Assembly: GCA_034440575.1 (NCBI GenBank)
Contig: JAOTOL010001454.1
Span: 616,001 to 680,000, forward strand
Direction of reading: 5' to 3'
Origin: Imbricaverruca yamaguchii
Taxonomy: Eukaryota; Arthropoda; Thecostraca; Neoverrucidae
DNA: 64,000 bases
Part shown: piece by piece, positions 34,564 through 47,545 of the stretch
Layout: every line of letters begins with the position of its first letter
How positions within the stretch are numbered: position 1 is the first letter of the stretch
The notes under the pieces: generated by a model
Database searches by the model: none
What the model was told of the DNA's origin: nothing
Seen by the model: the letters and a program-made list of their open reading frames with translations, nothing else
Translations under genes and position numbers: made by a program

Positions 34564-36949
34564 CTACTTATTCACTGAACACACTTCATTTTCACTCGCC
34601 AGAATACGGAAAGGCGGCGGATTAATGCCTTCTTTGTGGATGTGAGATGATGGTGAAGCATCATGTGGAATTGTTCAGCTCTTACCACACTTTTTATTCG
34701 CTTAACTTTAACCCTTTCACGTTCAGGAGCGTATCACATTGCCACCCATTTTTTTTGTGACCGCGGAACAAACGTCACTGGTTAGCATGTGGCCTCCTAG
34801 TGTAACTCGCGGGGAGGGGGTCTTATTTTTGCGATGCTCGTACTCTCGACTAGAGTTTCCACTTTCTGGCGCAGTGGCAAGATACGGCAACCCGTAATCC
34901 TGGGAATATGAGCCTTTTGCTGTACAATGCCATAATTTTACGTGCCACTGCCGTGCCAGTGTCGGACTCCTAGTAATAAAATTTAAGCATATATCTAAAA
35001 TTGTCTTGATGTTGAACTGAATTGTCCAAGATTACCAGGAAAAAGGACTTAACCAATGATGTGTGGAAGAACTTTGAAACGTAGAGACTGATATGCTGTC
35101 CGTGTGTGAAATGTTTTGCATCTCTGGTATTGCTTACTTTCGTCATCAATCATGATTTCCCTCGTTGTTTAGATGGTCCCTTTTTTATCCCCATGCTTTT
35201 TTATGTGCCATCATCCAGCTTGCTGTGCCATGTGTCGTGCGGTGCCAGAACCTGCTGTGCTCGTGCTACGTCTCATGCCAGTGTTTGGAAGAAAAAGTGA
35301 ACAACTCTATTCTCGACTCTTATCGGGTCATCCATCAGTGGCCTAATCGGGGAGTGACCTGTAACCTAGAACACCATTGAGGGATATAATCCCTCCGTAC
35401 CCATATTCAGGTTTTAATAAATAATTAGCGACAACATTGCGTGCAAAATACCAAAGGTAAATTACCGTTTGACCCGATGACATCACATGGGCTACTTTTT
35501 TGTTTCTTAGCTTTACCTTAGTAATTTCTCTCTTCAGTACAGGTTAACTTTTGCTGTATCTTAAACGGTTTGTGAGATATATTTAATGCACATTTAAAAA
35601 CTGCACTAGATGACGTCACCTGATTTTGGCGTTCCCAAACTTCGTTAAGTTAGTGGACTGCACCTCAACATTTGACATGCACGTTCATCAATTGTCGGGT
35701 TATATGATAAATTACCGAAGTGATTCTTTAGACGGATTATGAGTTATTTCAGAAAACCTTAGAGGGTCTAATTAATCCCTTCACTGCGAGGTCCAAGGTA
35801 TGTAAGATATTCATTTGTTACCCGAAGTATACAAATGGGTATTAATCGCGACAGCTGGTCACATGCACCACGCTAGCTTTTCTTTTGCTTCGCTAACATT
35901 CTCCGTTTGTAAATATTTGAAGAGAAGTAAACCACATCTGTATATTTTCTGGATAAGGTGACAAATGCAATGCACTGCAATGTAATGCAAATGTAACGCA
36001 AACTCCATCAGTAAACTTTCCGTCTCCATTTATGTCAGTCTACTGACTTGAAACCTAGCCCTTCACTTTATTCGGCGACTACTCCGATGGACCATAGCAC
36101 TAGATGCAACGGATGTCTCTCACCAAAGAACTTAAAATTCCCCATACCATTGCATGCTGACGACGGATACTGTATGCGGGTAGCGACGAACACAGCCAAA
36201 AGCGGTGGTCTTTGCCCTGTTGTGTTCAGCTCCATTTATAAAGAACTGAATTAACCGAATCGGCCGTCGAATTGGCCGCTGAATGCCACGTTGCATTTGA
36301 CAGGCGAATCAGCATCTTAAGGCTGGTTTGCTGACAAACACGAGGAGCAGTGCTTATGAATTCATCCAAGCCATGGCTATTATGTATGAAATGTGTATAC
36401 AATATTTTGGCAGTGTCAGGGGTACTCCCGCCGTGACCCCCTTCCTCCGATGCATGCATCCCTGACGACAGTACTGACATGCACTCGCCTGGACAGGTCC
36501 ATTACGAGGTGTGTGACCTCAGCATCTGACAAGGAATCATGATTCATACATTTGAAAGTGCCAGACACATCCATCATGTCGGCCCAAGGAATGGTAAAGA
36601 AGTCGTCACCACTGCGTTACGTTTCAGAAGTATACTTGTTAGTTGTTCGCGTTCTTTCGCCTACGTTAGCAAATGCCGTGGTATGCTCAATAGTGACCAC
36701 GCCGCAAGAAGTCTGAAGTTCCTTGTCCGCTACAGTATCTCCACACCTCATGATGCGTCCTGCCACAGTCAATGTAAATCAGTCAATGTAAATTATGAGG
36801 TTAAAGTTGATGGAACTGAATGAACTGAATGGAAGTGCCTGCGCCTTCAACTTCATCAAAATTAAAGAGGAGGTGACAAAAAAATGGTCCTGACAATGAA
36901 TACTTTCACTCAGTTTTTGGAAATTCACACTAATCTCCATAAAAATTGT

Positions 36950-37195
36950 GTTGTTGAGGGACACGGGAGACTCTTATACCGACACGGAACGACTCTCTCC
37001 GATACAAGAGGTAACTGACACAGAAGGCTCCTCACAGACACAAGGACTACCATGACCAATACAAAAGGCCTCTGACGGACATAGGAGGCCCCGTGATCGG
37101 CGTAGGAAGCCATCTGACAGAGGAGGCTCTCGCGGGAAAATGAGGACAGCCTGACTGGCACTGGGGCGTCCCTCACTGATATAGGGGATGCCTGG
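36950..37195. repeat. Degenerate repeat of about 27 bp in unit A
   Basis: Recurring CTGACRGACAYAGGAGGCC-like phrases, also present at 57630-57870 in unit B. The Ser/Val-rich minus-strand frames over it are artefacts. Confidence 0.55.
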
Positions 37196-37331
37196 TGATT
37201 TAGGGATTGCATCTACCATTCTAGATAAAACGTCGTCAATAAAGATCAGTGTACGTAAACTATTTCATTGAGCTGCGCCTTTTTGGTCTACCTAATTACT
37301 TGGCTCTGATCATTTTGGAATAGAGAACCGA

Positions 37332-37540
37332 TTGTTTCGTTCTCATGGGATGCATAGACCTAAATTTAGATATTATAAGAGTTGCTATAGGCTTACGCCG
37401 GAGTTCACTATACTGAACTCATGCAGTGCAAAGCACCCGAAGTCCGAATGCCCCGAAACTCTCAGTCACGTACTGATTGTCTGCAGCCGACTTAACCATG
37501 AGCGAAGGCGTCATTTTGGACATACCTCTCTCTCTCTCAC
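37332..37540 (+). pseudogene. Possible non-LTR retrotransposon C-terminal remnant in unit A
   Basis: The frame contains SECPETLSHVLIVCSRLNHE followed by RRRHFG. The C-x5-H-x4-C spacing with ETxxH and a basic tail resembles the zinc-knuckle end of some non-LTR reverse transcriptase/RNase H proteins. The same remnant lies at 58009-58215 in unit B. Nothing upstream confirms it. Confidence 0.3.
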
Positions 37541-38996
37541 TTGGGGAAGTCATCAATTGTTCAACCGGGAGGGCTTTTCCGCTTCCTATCAGAAATCAAG
37601 TTTTCTTTTATTTACACTGTGATATATTCATTAACTCGATTTTATACCGGACGAAATGAGAATCGTAGCATGGTAAGGTATCATGTGTACTTAACCTCGT
37701 GATATTCAATTCTGACTGAGTTTTGCTAGCATTTTACTATTTGACTGACGATGATATGGGCGCTGAATGATCGATGCAGTCGATGAGCCCCTAAACTCCA
37801 ATAACCAACCAACCAGCCACCGAAACTCCGAAATATGTATCTCGGCCTAAAACCCGAGTAGCTCAGAAGCTGAAAATGATTATCATAGGTCCATATACGT
37901 CAGCAACTTTCAATCACTTTGGAAACAAGCTGATGTATGCACATGAGATTAGATGCCTATCATCTCACCGTATCCAACATTTTGCATGTGTGGGCAACAA
38001 GTGACGTTGATTGCCAATAATTCACACTTGCCTTAACAACAACGGATATATTTCCGCCTATGGCGTCATAGCGCAGTTATATGATCATGCATTTTCATAT
38101 TTCATTTGATCAAGTCCGCAATAGATGGTCCCATCAAGCAGAGGTACCCAAACCCACGACGTTCCTCCGTAGTCGCAAAAAAATGGATGCATTGACACCC
38201 GCCTGACCCCTCGCAGCCCCCACACGGGCGGAAGTTAATGCGCATGAAGCCAAATTAGCTAAGTTCGGAATGCCTTTGTGTAATGATTTCCCTCCCCCAA
38301 AAATAAGAAACGGTGGCATGCAACCGTCACCCCTGCCGCATCATGGGCAAAGTAAACGAAGTGGACTGCATCAATGTGCTATTGTACATGTTGCTTCAGT
38401 ACAAAATTACGTACGCTTATTGGCATATTGGCAACTTTCCTTCGTGCTCGCTTAACCTGGCCTAGGCTCACCCATGTATGATCAAAAATGTTTGCGAAAG
38501 CAGATCAGCCTAAGTAACAGGTCTTGTGATGATGCCAGCCTGAAGAGGACGAACGAATATGCATGCAATTTAATTCATTTGGAAGCAATCCATTCAGCCA
38601 ACATGGGAAAGATGGTAAAATAGAAGACTTGACCCAAATTGTAAAGCTGGGTTGAAGCGCACAGCTCCAATGGTTTCTTCTAGGACATTCGAAGGTCATC
38701 TTAGCGACTAATAAATTTCCTTTGGCATCCACAAGAACATTTTCCATCTTGCGGACCAGTTCAGGAAAAGATGGAAGGAATGGCAGTATATCAGAATCAG
38801 GTTTCCTTTCACCATATGTGAAGAATATGTCTCATCCCATTATTTTTTCCATAACTTTATCATCTTGAATATTGGAGTGGGTTTCCCGCAACAACGTAAT
38901 ATGGTGATGATAATTTATGTTTAGGAATCTGAACGAAGTCATTCGTTGTCAGTGCGACGGATTTAACGATAAAACATTACATCCGGAAGCAATACG

Positions 38997-39804
38997 TTAA
39001 CCCTCCCCGTCATTCCGGTCAGATCCTCACACCCCGTCTAAGGAGGGATTCATTATATACCCCTCCAATCTCCAAACCAAACGTCGCACGAAACCGAAAG
39101 ATGTCTCATTGGAAAGTGCTCGACGAGTACGGCTAAAAACCACCCCAACATCCTACTGAGGGGTTTTATGTGGTCACGGTTGACGTTATGTATGTTCTGT
39201 GGAGTTCAATTTCGTGGGAAAAATTAATTGGAATCAGAATAGAAAGACGAAATTGGCATTGTGCAAAATGTTCGCCTACCCAAATATACCAATTGTTGTT
39301 TTTATGTTGTTCAATTTTTAGTTCAATTCTTAAATACTTTTGTATGTTTCTAATAGATAAAACATACCCAGAGAAGTTGTTTCAGGTAAACGTCGCCTCA
39401 TGCAGATTGCTTACTTGAGCCACAATTTTCGATTTTAGGCTAAATAGGTAAATATGCTACACAAATATGCCATAAAAAGGCGAAAGTTCAACCATACCTC
39501 TGGTGCGTTACGTTGCGTCCATAGAGAAAATTAAACGCTGAAAGTGCATTCAAATTTCTTTACCCGTTAAAGTGTGACGACTAGTTGAACATTTTTGGAG
39601 GTGACCTGACTTGACCTTGACTAGTTCGGCCCCGTGAATTTCAAAGACTTCAAAATTTCCACGCAAAATAACGACTTGATGTGGGAATAGGTATGCCGAA
39701 TTTTGGCGGGCTGCCGTGCGCTGTTTTTTTTTTTTTTACTATCCGCGGGAAACCTTAAGGGATGGAAAAAAACACGCCTCCTCCTCTGAGACAGCGCGGG
39801 TTAA
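38997..39804. mobile_element. TTAA-flanked inverted-repeat element A3 (more diverged)
   Basis: TTAACCCTCCCCGTCATTCC at the left and GAGACAGCGCGGGTTAA at the right. Inner blocks are recognisable but more diverged than in A1, A2 and A4. Shared with unit B (B3). Its right TTAA (39801-39804) is also the left TTAA of A4. Confidence 0.75.
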
Positions 39805-40646
39805 CCCGCGCCGTCATTCCGGTCAGATCCTCCCACCCCGTCTCGGGGGGGGCGTTGAAGATCATCCCTCTAAAATCCAAAATAAGCATCGCACGAAAAC
39901 GAAAGAGGTGTCATCGGAAAGCGCTCGACGAGTAGGGTCTGGGTCCACCCCCGAAAAAAAATTTGCCCCAAAAGTGACGTCACCAAGGGGGCTAGATTTT
40001 CACGACTTACATTATGTTTTTTACTCTGGGGGGTTCATTTTGGGGGATGTATGAAAAAAACAAAATGTATTTGGAATGAGAAAAGGACAACGAAATCGAC
40101 CAGGGATATAATTGTTTTGCCCCCCGACCCCCCCCCAAGTTAATTTTTGTTTTTGAAATTTCAAAATTTGGAATTTTCAAGTTGTCTTTAATTTTCCTTT
40201 TCCAATCTGTAGAGCAGACCGAGAAATGTTGTTTGAAGTTAACGTGCACTAATAGAAAATGCTTACTTTAATCAGAATCCTGTGTTTGAACTATAATATG
40301 GCAAATACGCAAAATTTATATGTAGTCAAAAACGAAACAAATGAAAAATTCAACTCCTACGTTTTGTTGCATCCATAAAGATAAGCAAACGCTGAAAGTT
40401 TCATTGAAATATCTGTATCCGTTAAAGCGTGACGACTGGTTGAACTTTTTTGGAGGTGACCTCACTTGACCTCGACTAACTCGTTGACCCTAGATGACCT
40501 GACCTACATGTTATGAATAAGCATGTGAAATTGATGTGGGAAAAGGTATGCCAAATTTGGGCGCGCTGCCGCGCGCCGTTCGTCCGCTATCCGCGAAAAA
40601 CCTGAGGGGGGCGGTTGAAGAACCCCCCTGAGACGGGACGGGTTAA
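39801..40646. mobile_element. TTAA-flanked inverted-repeat element A4, absent from unit B
   Basis: It runs from TTAACCCGCGCCGTCATTCC to GAGACGGGACGGGTTAA and is followed by GATGTAGACCC. Unit B has GCGCGGGTTAAGATGTAGGC at the orthologous place, with one TTAA and no element. This is an exact filled/empty pair with TTAA duplication. It implies insertion after the units separated, or precise excision from B. Confidence 0.85.
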
Positions 40647-41255
40647 GATGTAGACCCAAAGATGTTTCAAAAAGTACTTTGCTTAAATCTGTATGTGGCG
40701 CACGAGGTGTTCCTACCCTCTGTTGCGCTAACGACCAATTGCAAAGTATGTCCATAACACCTGTCGCAGCTCCTAACCTCCAATCCTCAGCCCTGTCCTA
40801 TCTCACAATACTAGTAAAAAATCGGCCTAACCGAAGCGCCAATTCGTTTCCACCAACGCGTTTGCCGGCCGCCGGCCGCCCGCCGCCAGCCGAGTCGGCG
40901 GAAGCCAACTCGGCAGCCTACCGACGACCGGCCCGTCGTGCCTTGCACCAGGCTGCAAGCATGAGTGGTGTCAAGTTGCAAACATGAGCGCGACGCGTCT
41001 GCACTGTAACTTTCGGCTTGCTCACACTTTGTCTACGTAGTACACACACACACACCTACTGGACACACACGGTCACATATATCGTCAAAACCGAGGATGG
41101 CGAAAAAATCCGTCTGGAGACTGGTGAGCATCTGGCAATGCTTCAGACGAAGTTTGAAAACCGAGGACGTCAAAAATGTCCTCGCTATACACATCACGTC
41201 CTCGGTTGTCAGGTGTGCAAACAGAAAATGGCCTCGGTTTGCACGAAGTACAAGT

Positions 41256-41256
<1 letters not shown>

Positions 41257-41338
<82 letters not shown>
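41257..41338. repeat. (CA)n then (TA)n at the right end of unit A
   Basis: CA repeats to 41296, then about 21 TA repeats to 41338. Confidence 0.95.
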
Positions 41339-41845
<507 letters not shown>

Positions 41846-41879
41846 TATACATATAAAGACATAAAGACATGAAAACACA

Positions 41880-43265
41880 AAAGACCAGTGCAACTATGAG
41901 CCACAAGGGCCCTTCTTGCCTGCACTCTGGACACTCCACCAGTTGCCCACAAAATCCGTCGATAAGCCCTCCCTCGAATACTGAAAAGCGAGCCCTCTGG
42001 TTTTGTGATTGTCTGTGCTGTGTTTATAGATGTTCAATGTGCTGCTGCCGACAATGGCTTCTGGCAGCTGGTTCCAGTGTTCTTTAACCCTTTTGGTGAA
42101 GAAAGACCGCCTTAACCTTGCCCTCCTGTGGTTAACTGTAATTTTGAATTGATGACCTCTAATTGCATCATTTCTGTTAAATTCAAACATTTCCCTGAGT
42201 TTGCCTTCTCCTGCCCATGGACAAATTTAAAGACCTCGATGAGGTCTCCTCTCAGCCTTCTATGTCTAAGTGAAAACATGTTCAATTTTGTCAATCTTTC
42301 ATGCCATGTTGCCTGTACCATTATCCATTTGTGTAGCCCTCTTTTGTACACATCACTACTAATGAAATCAACATCGTTTATCCGATCACATGTCACTGAA
42401 CTGTGGTGTACTGTGGGCATATTAGTCATATCTCCCAATGTACACGCTGATTTAATCTGCTTGCTCAGCTCCTCAACCATCTCACCATCCTCACCCAATA
42501 TAGTCCCATTTACTTTCAGTGGACCAATTGTACTAAGAATTTTATTCAGTTTGTAGAAACTAAATACAATTTTGCTGTCCCATTACAGTTCGTAACGAAA
42601 TCCAATTCTTTTGCTCGCCTTGCTGCTCTGGTTCCTGCTTCACAGAGTCTCTGGCTTTTTGATACGACCTTATACTTATAATATTTGAAGCTTCCTTAAA
42701 CACTCTATATGAAGCTTTCTTAGCCTTAATTACCTTTATCAAATCTGGCGTAAGCCATGCTGGCTTTCTTACCTTTCTTTTGGTCCTTTTCTTTTAGGGG
42801 ACATGTCTTATCTGAATTTGCTTCAAGTAAGATTTGAACATTTCCCACATTTCACACATTTAACTTAGATAATTCTTCTTATGATCTCAGCACACTTAAA
42901 GCCGCTCTCATGCAGTCAGTCTGCTCTGTTGAAATTAGGAACTTTTACCAAATTATCGTTGATGGCTCCCACTACATGTGCCTTGAATCTAACTAGGTTA
43001 TGGTCACTTTTTCCCAGAGTTTCTCCTACAGTCAAGTCTTTAACTAAGTCACATAAATCCGAGAAGACAATGTCCAAGAATGAGCCCTGCCTAGCAGATT
43101 CCGTTACAAACTGGTGTAAGAACAGATCCTCATCAACGCATTTCCGAAGCATTTTGCATGATGGGAGCCAACACCAACATTTTCGTCTCCTTTTAGATTA
43201 AAGTCATCAATAATAATACATTTGCTCCAAAGGTTTCTACTGATTTCTTCGCAAATCACTTATCG
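41880..43265 (-). mobile_element. CR1/L2-like non-LTR retrotransposon, truncated and internally deleted
   Basis: Read on the minus strand, the apurinic endonuclease end comes first: CIIIDDFNLKG (about 43220), then LFLHQFVTESARQGSFLDIV and GKSDHNLVRF (about 43120-42990). Then come the basic linker (AKKASYRVFKEA, about 42700) and the start of the RT (VGPL, GEDGEMVEELS, about 42490). The frame jumps to the RT end: HERLTKLNMFSLRHRRLRGD, LIEVFKFVHG (about 42310-42220) and SFFTKRVKEHWNQLPEAIVG (about 42110-42050). The RT core with the catalytic aspartates is deleted and frames are broken, so the copy is dead. The 3' end has CTTTATGT-type short tandem units (41845-41875), as expected of CR1-like tails, running into the GT tract. 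Confidence 0.8.
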
Positions 43266-43304
43266 TGCTCTAGTTGCTGAGAATGTATCTAGATATGCAT
43301 GTAT

Positions 43305-43337
43305 ATATATATATATATATACATATATATAAATAAA

Positions 43338-43404
<67 letters not shown>
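43305..43404. repeat. (TA)n microsatellite
   Basis: Nearly pure TA repeats with two short interruptions. Confidence 0.95.
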
Positions 43405-43409
<5 letters not shown>

Positions 43410-43514
43410 TATTCGGTAAATGTGATGTTCTTGAAAATGTTCGTAAATCCTTATTGATATAATCTGCCTTTTTGTACGCTATTGACAAGAAGATTATATA
43501 TTTTAAAGTAATTT

Positions 43515-43632
43515 TCTTTCTCTTTCTTTTTTTCTATCTCTCTCTCCCTCTCTTTCTCCCTCTCTCTCTTCCTCTCTCTCCCTCGCTCTCTCTGTCTTTC
43601 TCTTTCTCACTCCCCCTCTCTCTCCATCTTTC
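43515..43632 (+). repeat. TC-rich simple sequence
   Basis: A CTCTCTCC/TTTCT polypyrimidine stretch. Confidence 0.9.
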
Positions 43633-43639
43633 CGCAATG

Positions 43640-44030
43640 TGGCTACACCATGTTCTCAACATAACCGGAACCAATCCACAACATGCTCAATGTATATCCA
43701 TAACTTCTACACAAATATTAACATTTTGCCAACATCCCCACATGTCCACAGCTGCATGTCCACAATATACCAACTACTTATCCGTAACAAGCCAAGTGGC
43801 ACTCGCTAGCATGTTCACACTGCACACTGCCCGCAGAATGATCACAAACAATCCACAATTTGCCGCAACCTGTCCACAATATGTCTACACCATGTCCACA
43901 ATAAGTACACACCGTATCGACAATGTGACTACACCATATCCACAACATTTTCACAACATGCGCACAACATGTCCACTGCATATCAACAAATCGGCATGTC
44001 CAGAATTTGTTGACAGCGTGTCCAGAACGT
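43640..44030 (+). repeat. Degenerate CCACAAYATGTC-type repeat
   Basis: Short phrases such as CCACAACATG, CCACAATATG and CACCATGTCCACA recur at about 12-24 bp spacing. The open frames over it on both strands are artefacts. Confidence 0.6.
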
Positions 44031-44374
44031 AGAATGCGCCGCAACATCGCCCATTTGCTGCCCAATGCCCATGTACGGCCCTTGACAAGACATCGCGCTA
44101 CGCTGAAAACCTCATAGAGCGACACAGCCCATAGCTGACCAGTCCGTCATTCACCAGAGGAAGAAAAAAAACGCCAAAAGTATCACTAGCCACATGGTCC
44201 GGTCATGGTATCGGCCGTCGGTCCAGGCCGCCGACGGCCGTCCAAGAAGCCCTAGGGTCGCGCCGATTCTGTGGCAGCCTACACCGACTCCGCGGAGTAG
44301 CTCTTGTGACAGTTATATTGTGCACTGGGGAAGTTCTCACTGAGAGTGGCAGCTCTCCCGAACCTTGCTGCACT
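44031..44374. other. Unannotated spacer
   Basis: No recognisable gene; a short GC-rich patch with GGCCGCCGACGGCC at about 44227. Confidence 0.4.
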
Positions 44375-45040
44375 TCTCAAGAAGTCTGCCACACCTCTCC
44401 AGAGCTAAATCACACCTCTCACGGGATCTGCTGGACCTCCCACATACTCGGTTGCATGTCTCATAGGATCTGTGGACCTCTCACACACTCGGTGGTACCT
44501 CTCACGGGATCTGCTGGACCTCCCACATACTCGGTAGCATGTCTCACGGGATCTGCTGGACCTCCCACATACTCGTTGTCACGGGATCTGCTGGACCTCC
44601 CACATACTCGGTGGCACCACTCACAGGATCTGCGGGACCACCCACACACTCAATGTCACGGGATCTGCTGGACCACCCACATGCTCGGTGGCACGCCTCA
44701 CGTGCTCTGCTGGACCTCTCACACACTCGGTGGCACGCCTCACGTGCTCTGCTGGACCTCCGACACACTCGGTTGCACGCCTCACGTGCTCTGCTGGACC
44801 TCCGACACACTCGGTGGCACGCCTCACGTGCTCTGCTGGACCTCCGACACACTCGGTGGCATGTCTCACGTGCTCTGCTGGACCTCCCACACACTCGGTG
44901 GCACGTCTCACGTGCTCTGCTGGACCTCCGACACACTCGGTTGCACGCCTCACGTGCTCTGCTGGACCTCCGACACACTCGGTGGCATGTCTCACGTGCT
45001 CTGCTGGACCTCCGACACACTCGGTGGCACGCCTCACGGG
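44375..45040 (+). repeat. 42-bp minisatellite
   Basis: About 16 units near GGTGGCACGCCTCACGTGCT, CTGCTGGACCTCCGACACAC and TC. Left-end units are more diverged (ACGGGATCTGCTGGACC), while the right-hand ten are almost identical. 42 is a multiple of 3, so three long frames stay open without being genes. Confidence 0.93.
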
Positions 45041-45945
45041 ATTTGGCAGCTTTACAGATCTTGCGGTAATTTCCGCACACCATATGCTGCAATACACGTC
45101 AATCTAAGCGCTTGAGGTTTCATCATGGAGATCATGTTAATTAATTCCATGTTGATTATACCAGTCATCAGGAAGAGCCTGGGTTTCGAAGGTAACCGAA
45201 CTAACATGGATCAAGAAACGGAATTATGCAGACGTTTTATTACCAAAAGTATTGTAGGGATGAAGGGTACAAAACAGATGCTTGAACAAATTACATATTC
45301 AGGGGAATAACTTCATGTTACTGCAAGGTCCGACGAATATGGGTTTCTTTGGTGCACCCAGTTCAGCATACTAATATTGTCTATCGCTATGTGTTATAAT
45401 TTTAACATTGGAAAATTGGCCTCAAGGACATAATTTTATCCGCTCTGCTTTCTCTTGGCCACGCCACCGGTACTGTGAATCACGTTTAGCTGGATATCTG
45501 CGCACACTGATGGACCTATGATTTCACCAAGGGGAGGGGACGTGATATATCTTTTAGATGGGGGCTATTTTATCCGAAAAGCGTCACTCATTAAGACACT
45601 TTCGGCAGCTCTAGAATGTCTTTTGTCGAGCGCTTTCGGCTGAAAGTTCAAGGGAGAGGGCGGTGCCCTGGAACATTTTGAAGGGGTACCGCATCTCCAT
45701 CGTCTTCATGGTCCCAAGGATGGGCCCCAAGGATGTATATTCGATTCCCCTGGACCTGCCTGTGCATAAGCGAAGCGCGCCACTCACTGACTTGAATATA
45801 CATCATTAGCCGTTCGGGATGTATCTCAGTCTGCAACTACGTGCTTCTTCCTGATCGTGTGCCCTGCAATCCGTTATGACCACCATTTCATTCAAGTTAG
45901 GTCAGCCTGAGACAGGATTCTGCGAACACGAGACCGAACAAATTC
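45041..45945. other. Unannotated spacer
   Basis: No recognised feature. GTCGAGCGCTTTCGGC at about 45628 resembles the complement of the CGGAAAGCGCTCGACGAG block of the TTAA elements, but the rest does not follow. Confidence 0.35.
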
Positions 45946-46701
45946 TCATAAAGTCTTCCAAACTGACCAGAACTTTCCTGATCTGTACGGAAGTTCTCGG
46001 TCGGGCGTAGGCAGCGTTTGAAGCGGTGCACCGCCTGCCTGCCTGAAGGTGCCAGAAGGTGCCGACCGAACTGCACCAGTTGAGGCGCTGTCCGCCCCTA
46101 CACTGGGCTGAGCTGGTGTGACAACTGGTGCCGACCGAACTGCACCAGTTGAGGCGCTGTCCGTCCCTACACTGGGCTGAGCTGGTGTGACAACTGGTGC
46201 CGACCGAACTGCACCAGTTGAGGCGCTGTCCGCCCCTACACTGGGCTGAGCTGGTGTGACAACTGGTGCCGACTGAGCTGCACCAGTTAAGGTGCTGTCC
46301 GTCCCTACACTGGGCTGAGCTGGTGTGACAACTGGTGCCGACTGAGCTGCACCAGTTAAGGTGCTGTCCGCCCCTACACTGGGCTGAGCTGGTGTGATAA
46401 CTGGTGCCGACCGAACTGCACCAGTTGAGGCGCTGTCCGCCCCTACACTGGGCTGAGCTGGTGTGATAACTGGTGCCGACTGAGCTGCACCAGTTAAGGC
46501 GCTGTCCGCCCCTACACTGGGCTGAGCTGGTGTGATAACTGGTGCCGACTGAGCTGCACCAGTTAAGGCGCTGTCCGCCCCTACACTGGGCTGAGCTGGT
46601 GTGATAACTGGTGCCGACTGAGCTGCACCAGTTGAGGCGCTGTCCGCCCCTACACTGGGCTGAGCTGGTTTGGTGGTAATCGTAAGGTGGCTAAGCTGCA
46701 A
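45946..46701 (-). CDS. Possible mucin-like repeat protein or repeat artefact
   Basis: A 251-codon frame begins MQLSHLTITTKPAQPSVGAD and continues as about nine 23-residue repeats with consensus AQPSVGADSASTGAAQSAPV plus VTP or ITP. It then has a 40-residue non-repeat tail ending SGKFWSVWKTL. The underlying 69-bp unit keeps the frame open. The Ser/Thr/Pro/Ala composition suits an O-glycosylated secreted or surface protein, but there is no signal peptide, and many differences between units change amino acids (AAQ/AVR, A/T, S/L). I cannot tell a coding exon from a minisatellite that happens to stay open. Confidence 0.25.
   Translation of the reverse strand: MQLSHLTITTKPAQPSVGADSASTGAAQSAPVITPAQPSVGADSALTGAAQSAPVITPAQPSVGADSALTGAAQSAPVITPAQPSVGADSASTGAVRSAPVITPAQPSVGADSTLTGAAQSAPVVTPAQPSVGTDSTLTGAAQSAPVVTPAQPSVGADSASTGAVRSAPVVTPAQPSVGTDSASTGAVRSAPVVTPAQPSVGADSASTGAVRSAPSGTFRQAGGAPLQTLPTPDRELPYRSGKFWSVWKTL
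46055..46668. repeat. 69-bp minisatellite
   Basis: About nine units with CTGTCCGCCCCTACACTGGG, CTGAGCTGGTGTGAYAACTG, GTGCCGACYGARCTGCACCA and GTTGAGGCG. Period 69 was measured between GAGGCG positions 46082, 46151 and 46220. Confidence 0.95.
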
Positions 46702-47219
46702 CTGTAATTTGGCGAAGCGGGATTACAAGACTTACGAGTATGGTGGTAGGCGCATGGAAAAAGACATGGTTTAAGAAATACTGCTGTCATGCAAGCACCA
46801 TGATTTCACTACTTCACGTCTTCACCATTTCATGTTCGCATTTAACTAATTCGCTTGTGCTGACTGGGTCAAGTCAAAGCAGCTTCAGATATACTAATTG
46901 TTCATTTTAGGGAGGGCGGGGCCTGAACAAATTAGGAGGCTCATCTTCCCGCAAAGTTCGACTTGATCTTGCATACGCCCATAGCCGAAATGCTGAGGTA
47001 AAATATGTTTGATGTCAGAAATGGAGATCGCCCCCTCTCTCCCCGATAAAAGGATGAGAATTTCCACCCGCGGTCTGGTTCAGTACAGTCAGTCTGACCA
47101 AACTGGCGCTCCGTACTTGATCTGTCCTGTGTCGTGGTGCGTGCTTTTGAACTAGTGACCTGCCAATAACAATAGCTCATGAAATAACCGCAGCCGGTCG
47201 TCTGTGTGAAGGACACCAC
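46702..47219. other. Unannotated spacer
   Basis: No recognised gene, element or repeat. Confidence 0.4.
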
Positions 47220-47545
47220 CAACCGCGGAAGTGAAGTGAGACCAAAACATCGTTATCTGGTCGCGTGATGACATGCTGCGTACAAACCTTCCCCCGGAAG
47301 TAATGTGACCAGAACATCGTTATCTGGTCGCGTGTTGACATACTGCGTACAAACCTGCCCCGGAAGTAATGTGACCAGAACATCGTTATCTGGTCGCGTG
47401 TTGACATACTGCGTACAAACCTGTCCCCGGAAGTAATGTGACCAGAACATCGTTATCTGGTCGCGTGCTGACATACTACGTACGAACCTGCCCCCGGAAG
47501 TAATGTGACTAGAACATCGTTATCTGGTCGCGTGTTGACATGCCG
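47220..47545 (+). repeat. 67-bp minisatellite
   Basis: Five units of 66-67 bp containing CCCCCGGAAGTAATGTGACC, AGAACATCGTTATCTGGTCG and CGTGTTGACATACTGCGTAC. Spacing was measured at CGTTATC positions 47251, 47318, 47384, 47451 and 47518. Confidence 0.95.

Noticed and set aside
44306..45115. 269-codon plus frame and antisense partners
   Set aside because: A 42-bp minisatellite keeps several frames open at once on both strands, which is not expected of a real coding region.
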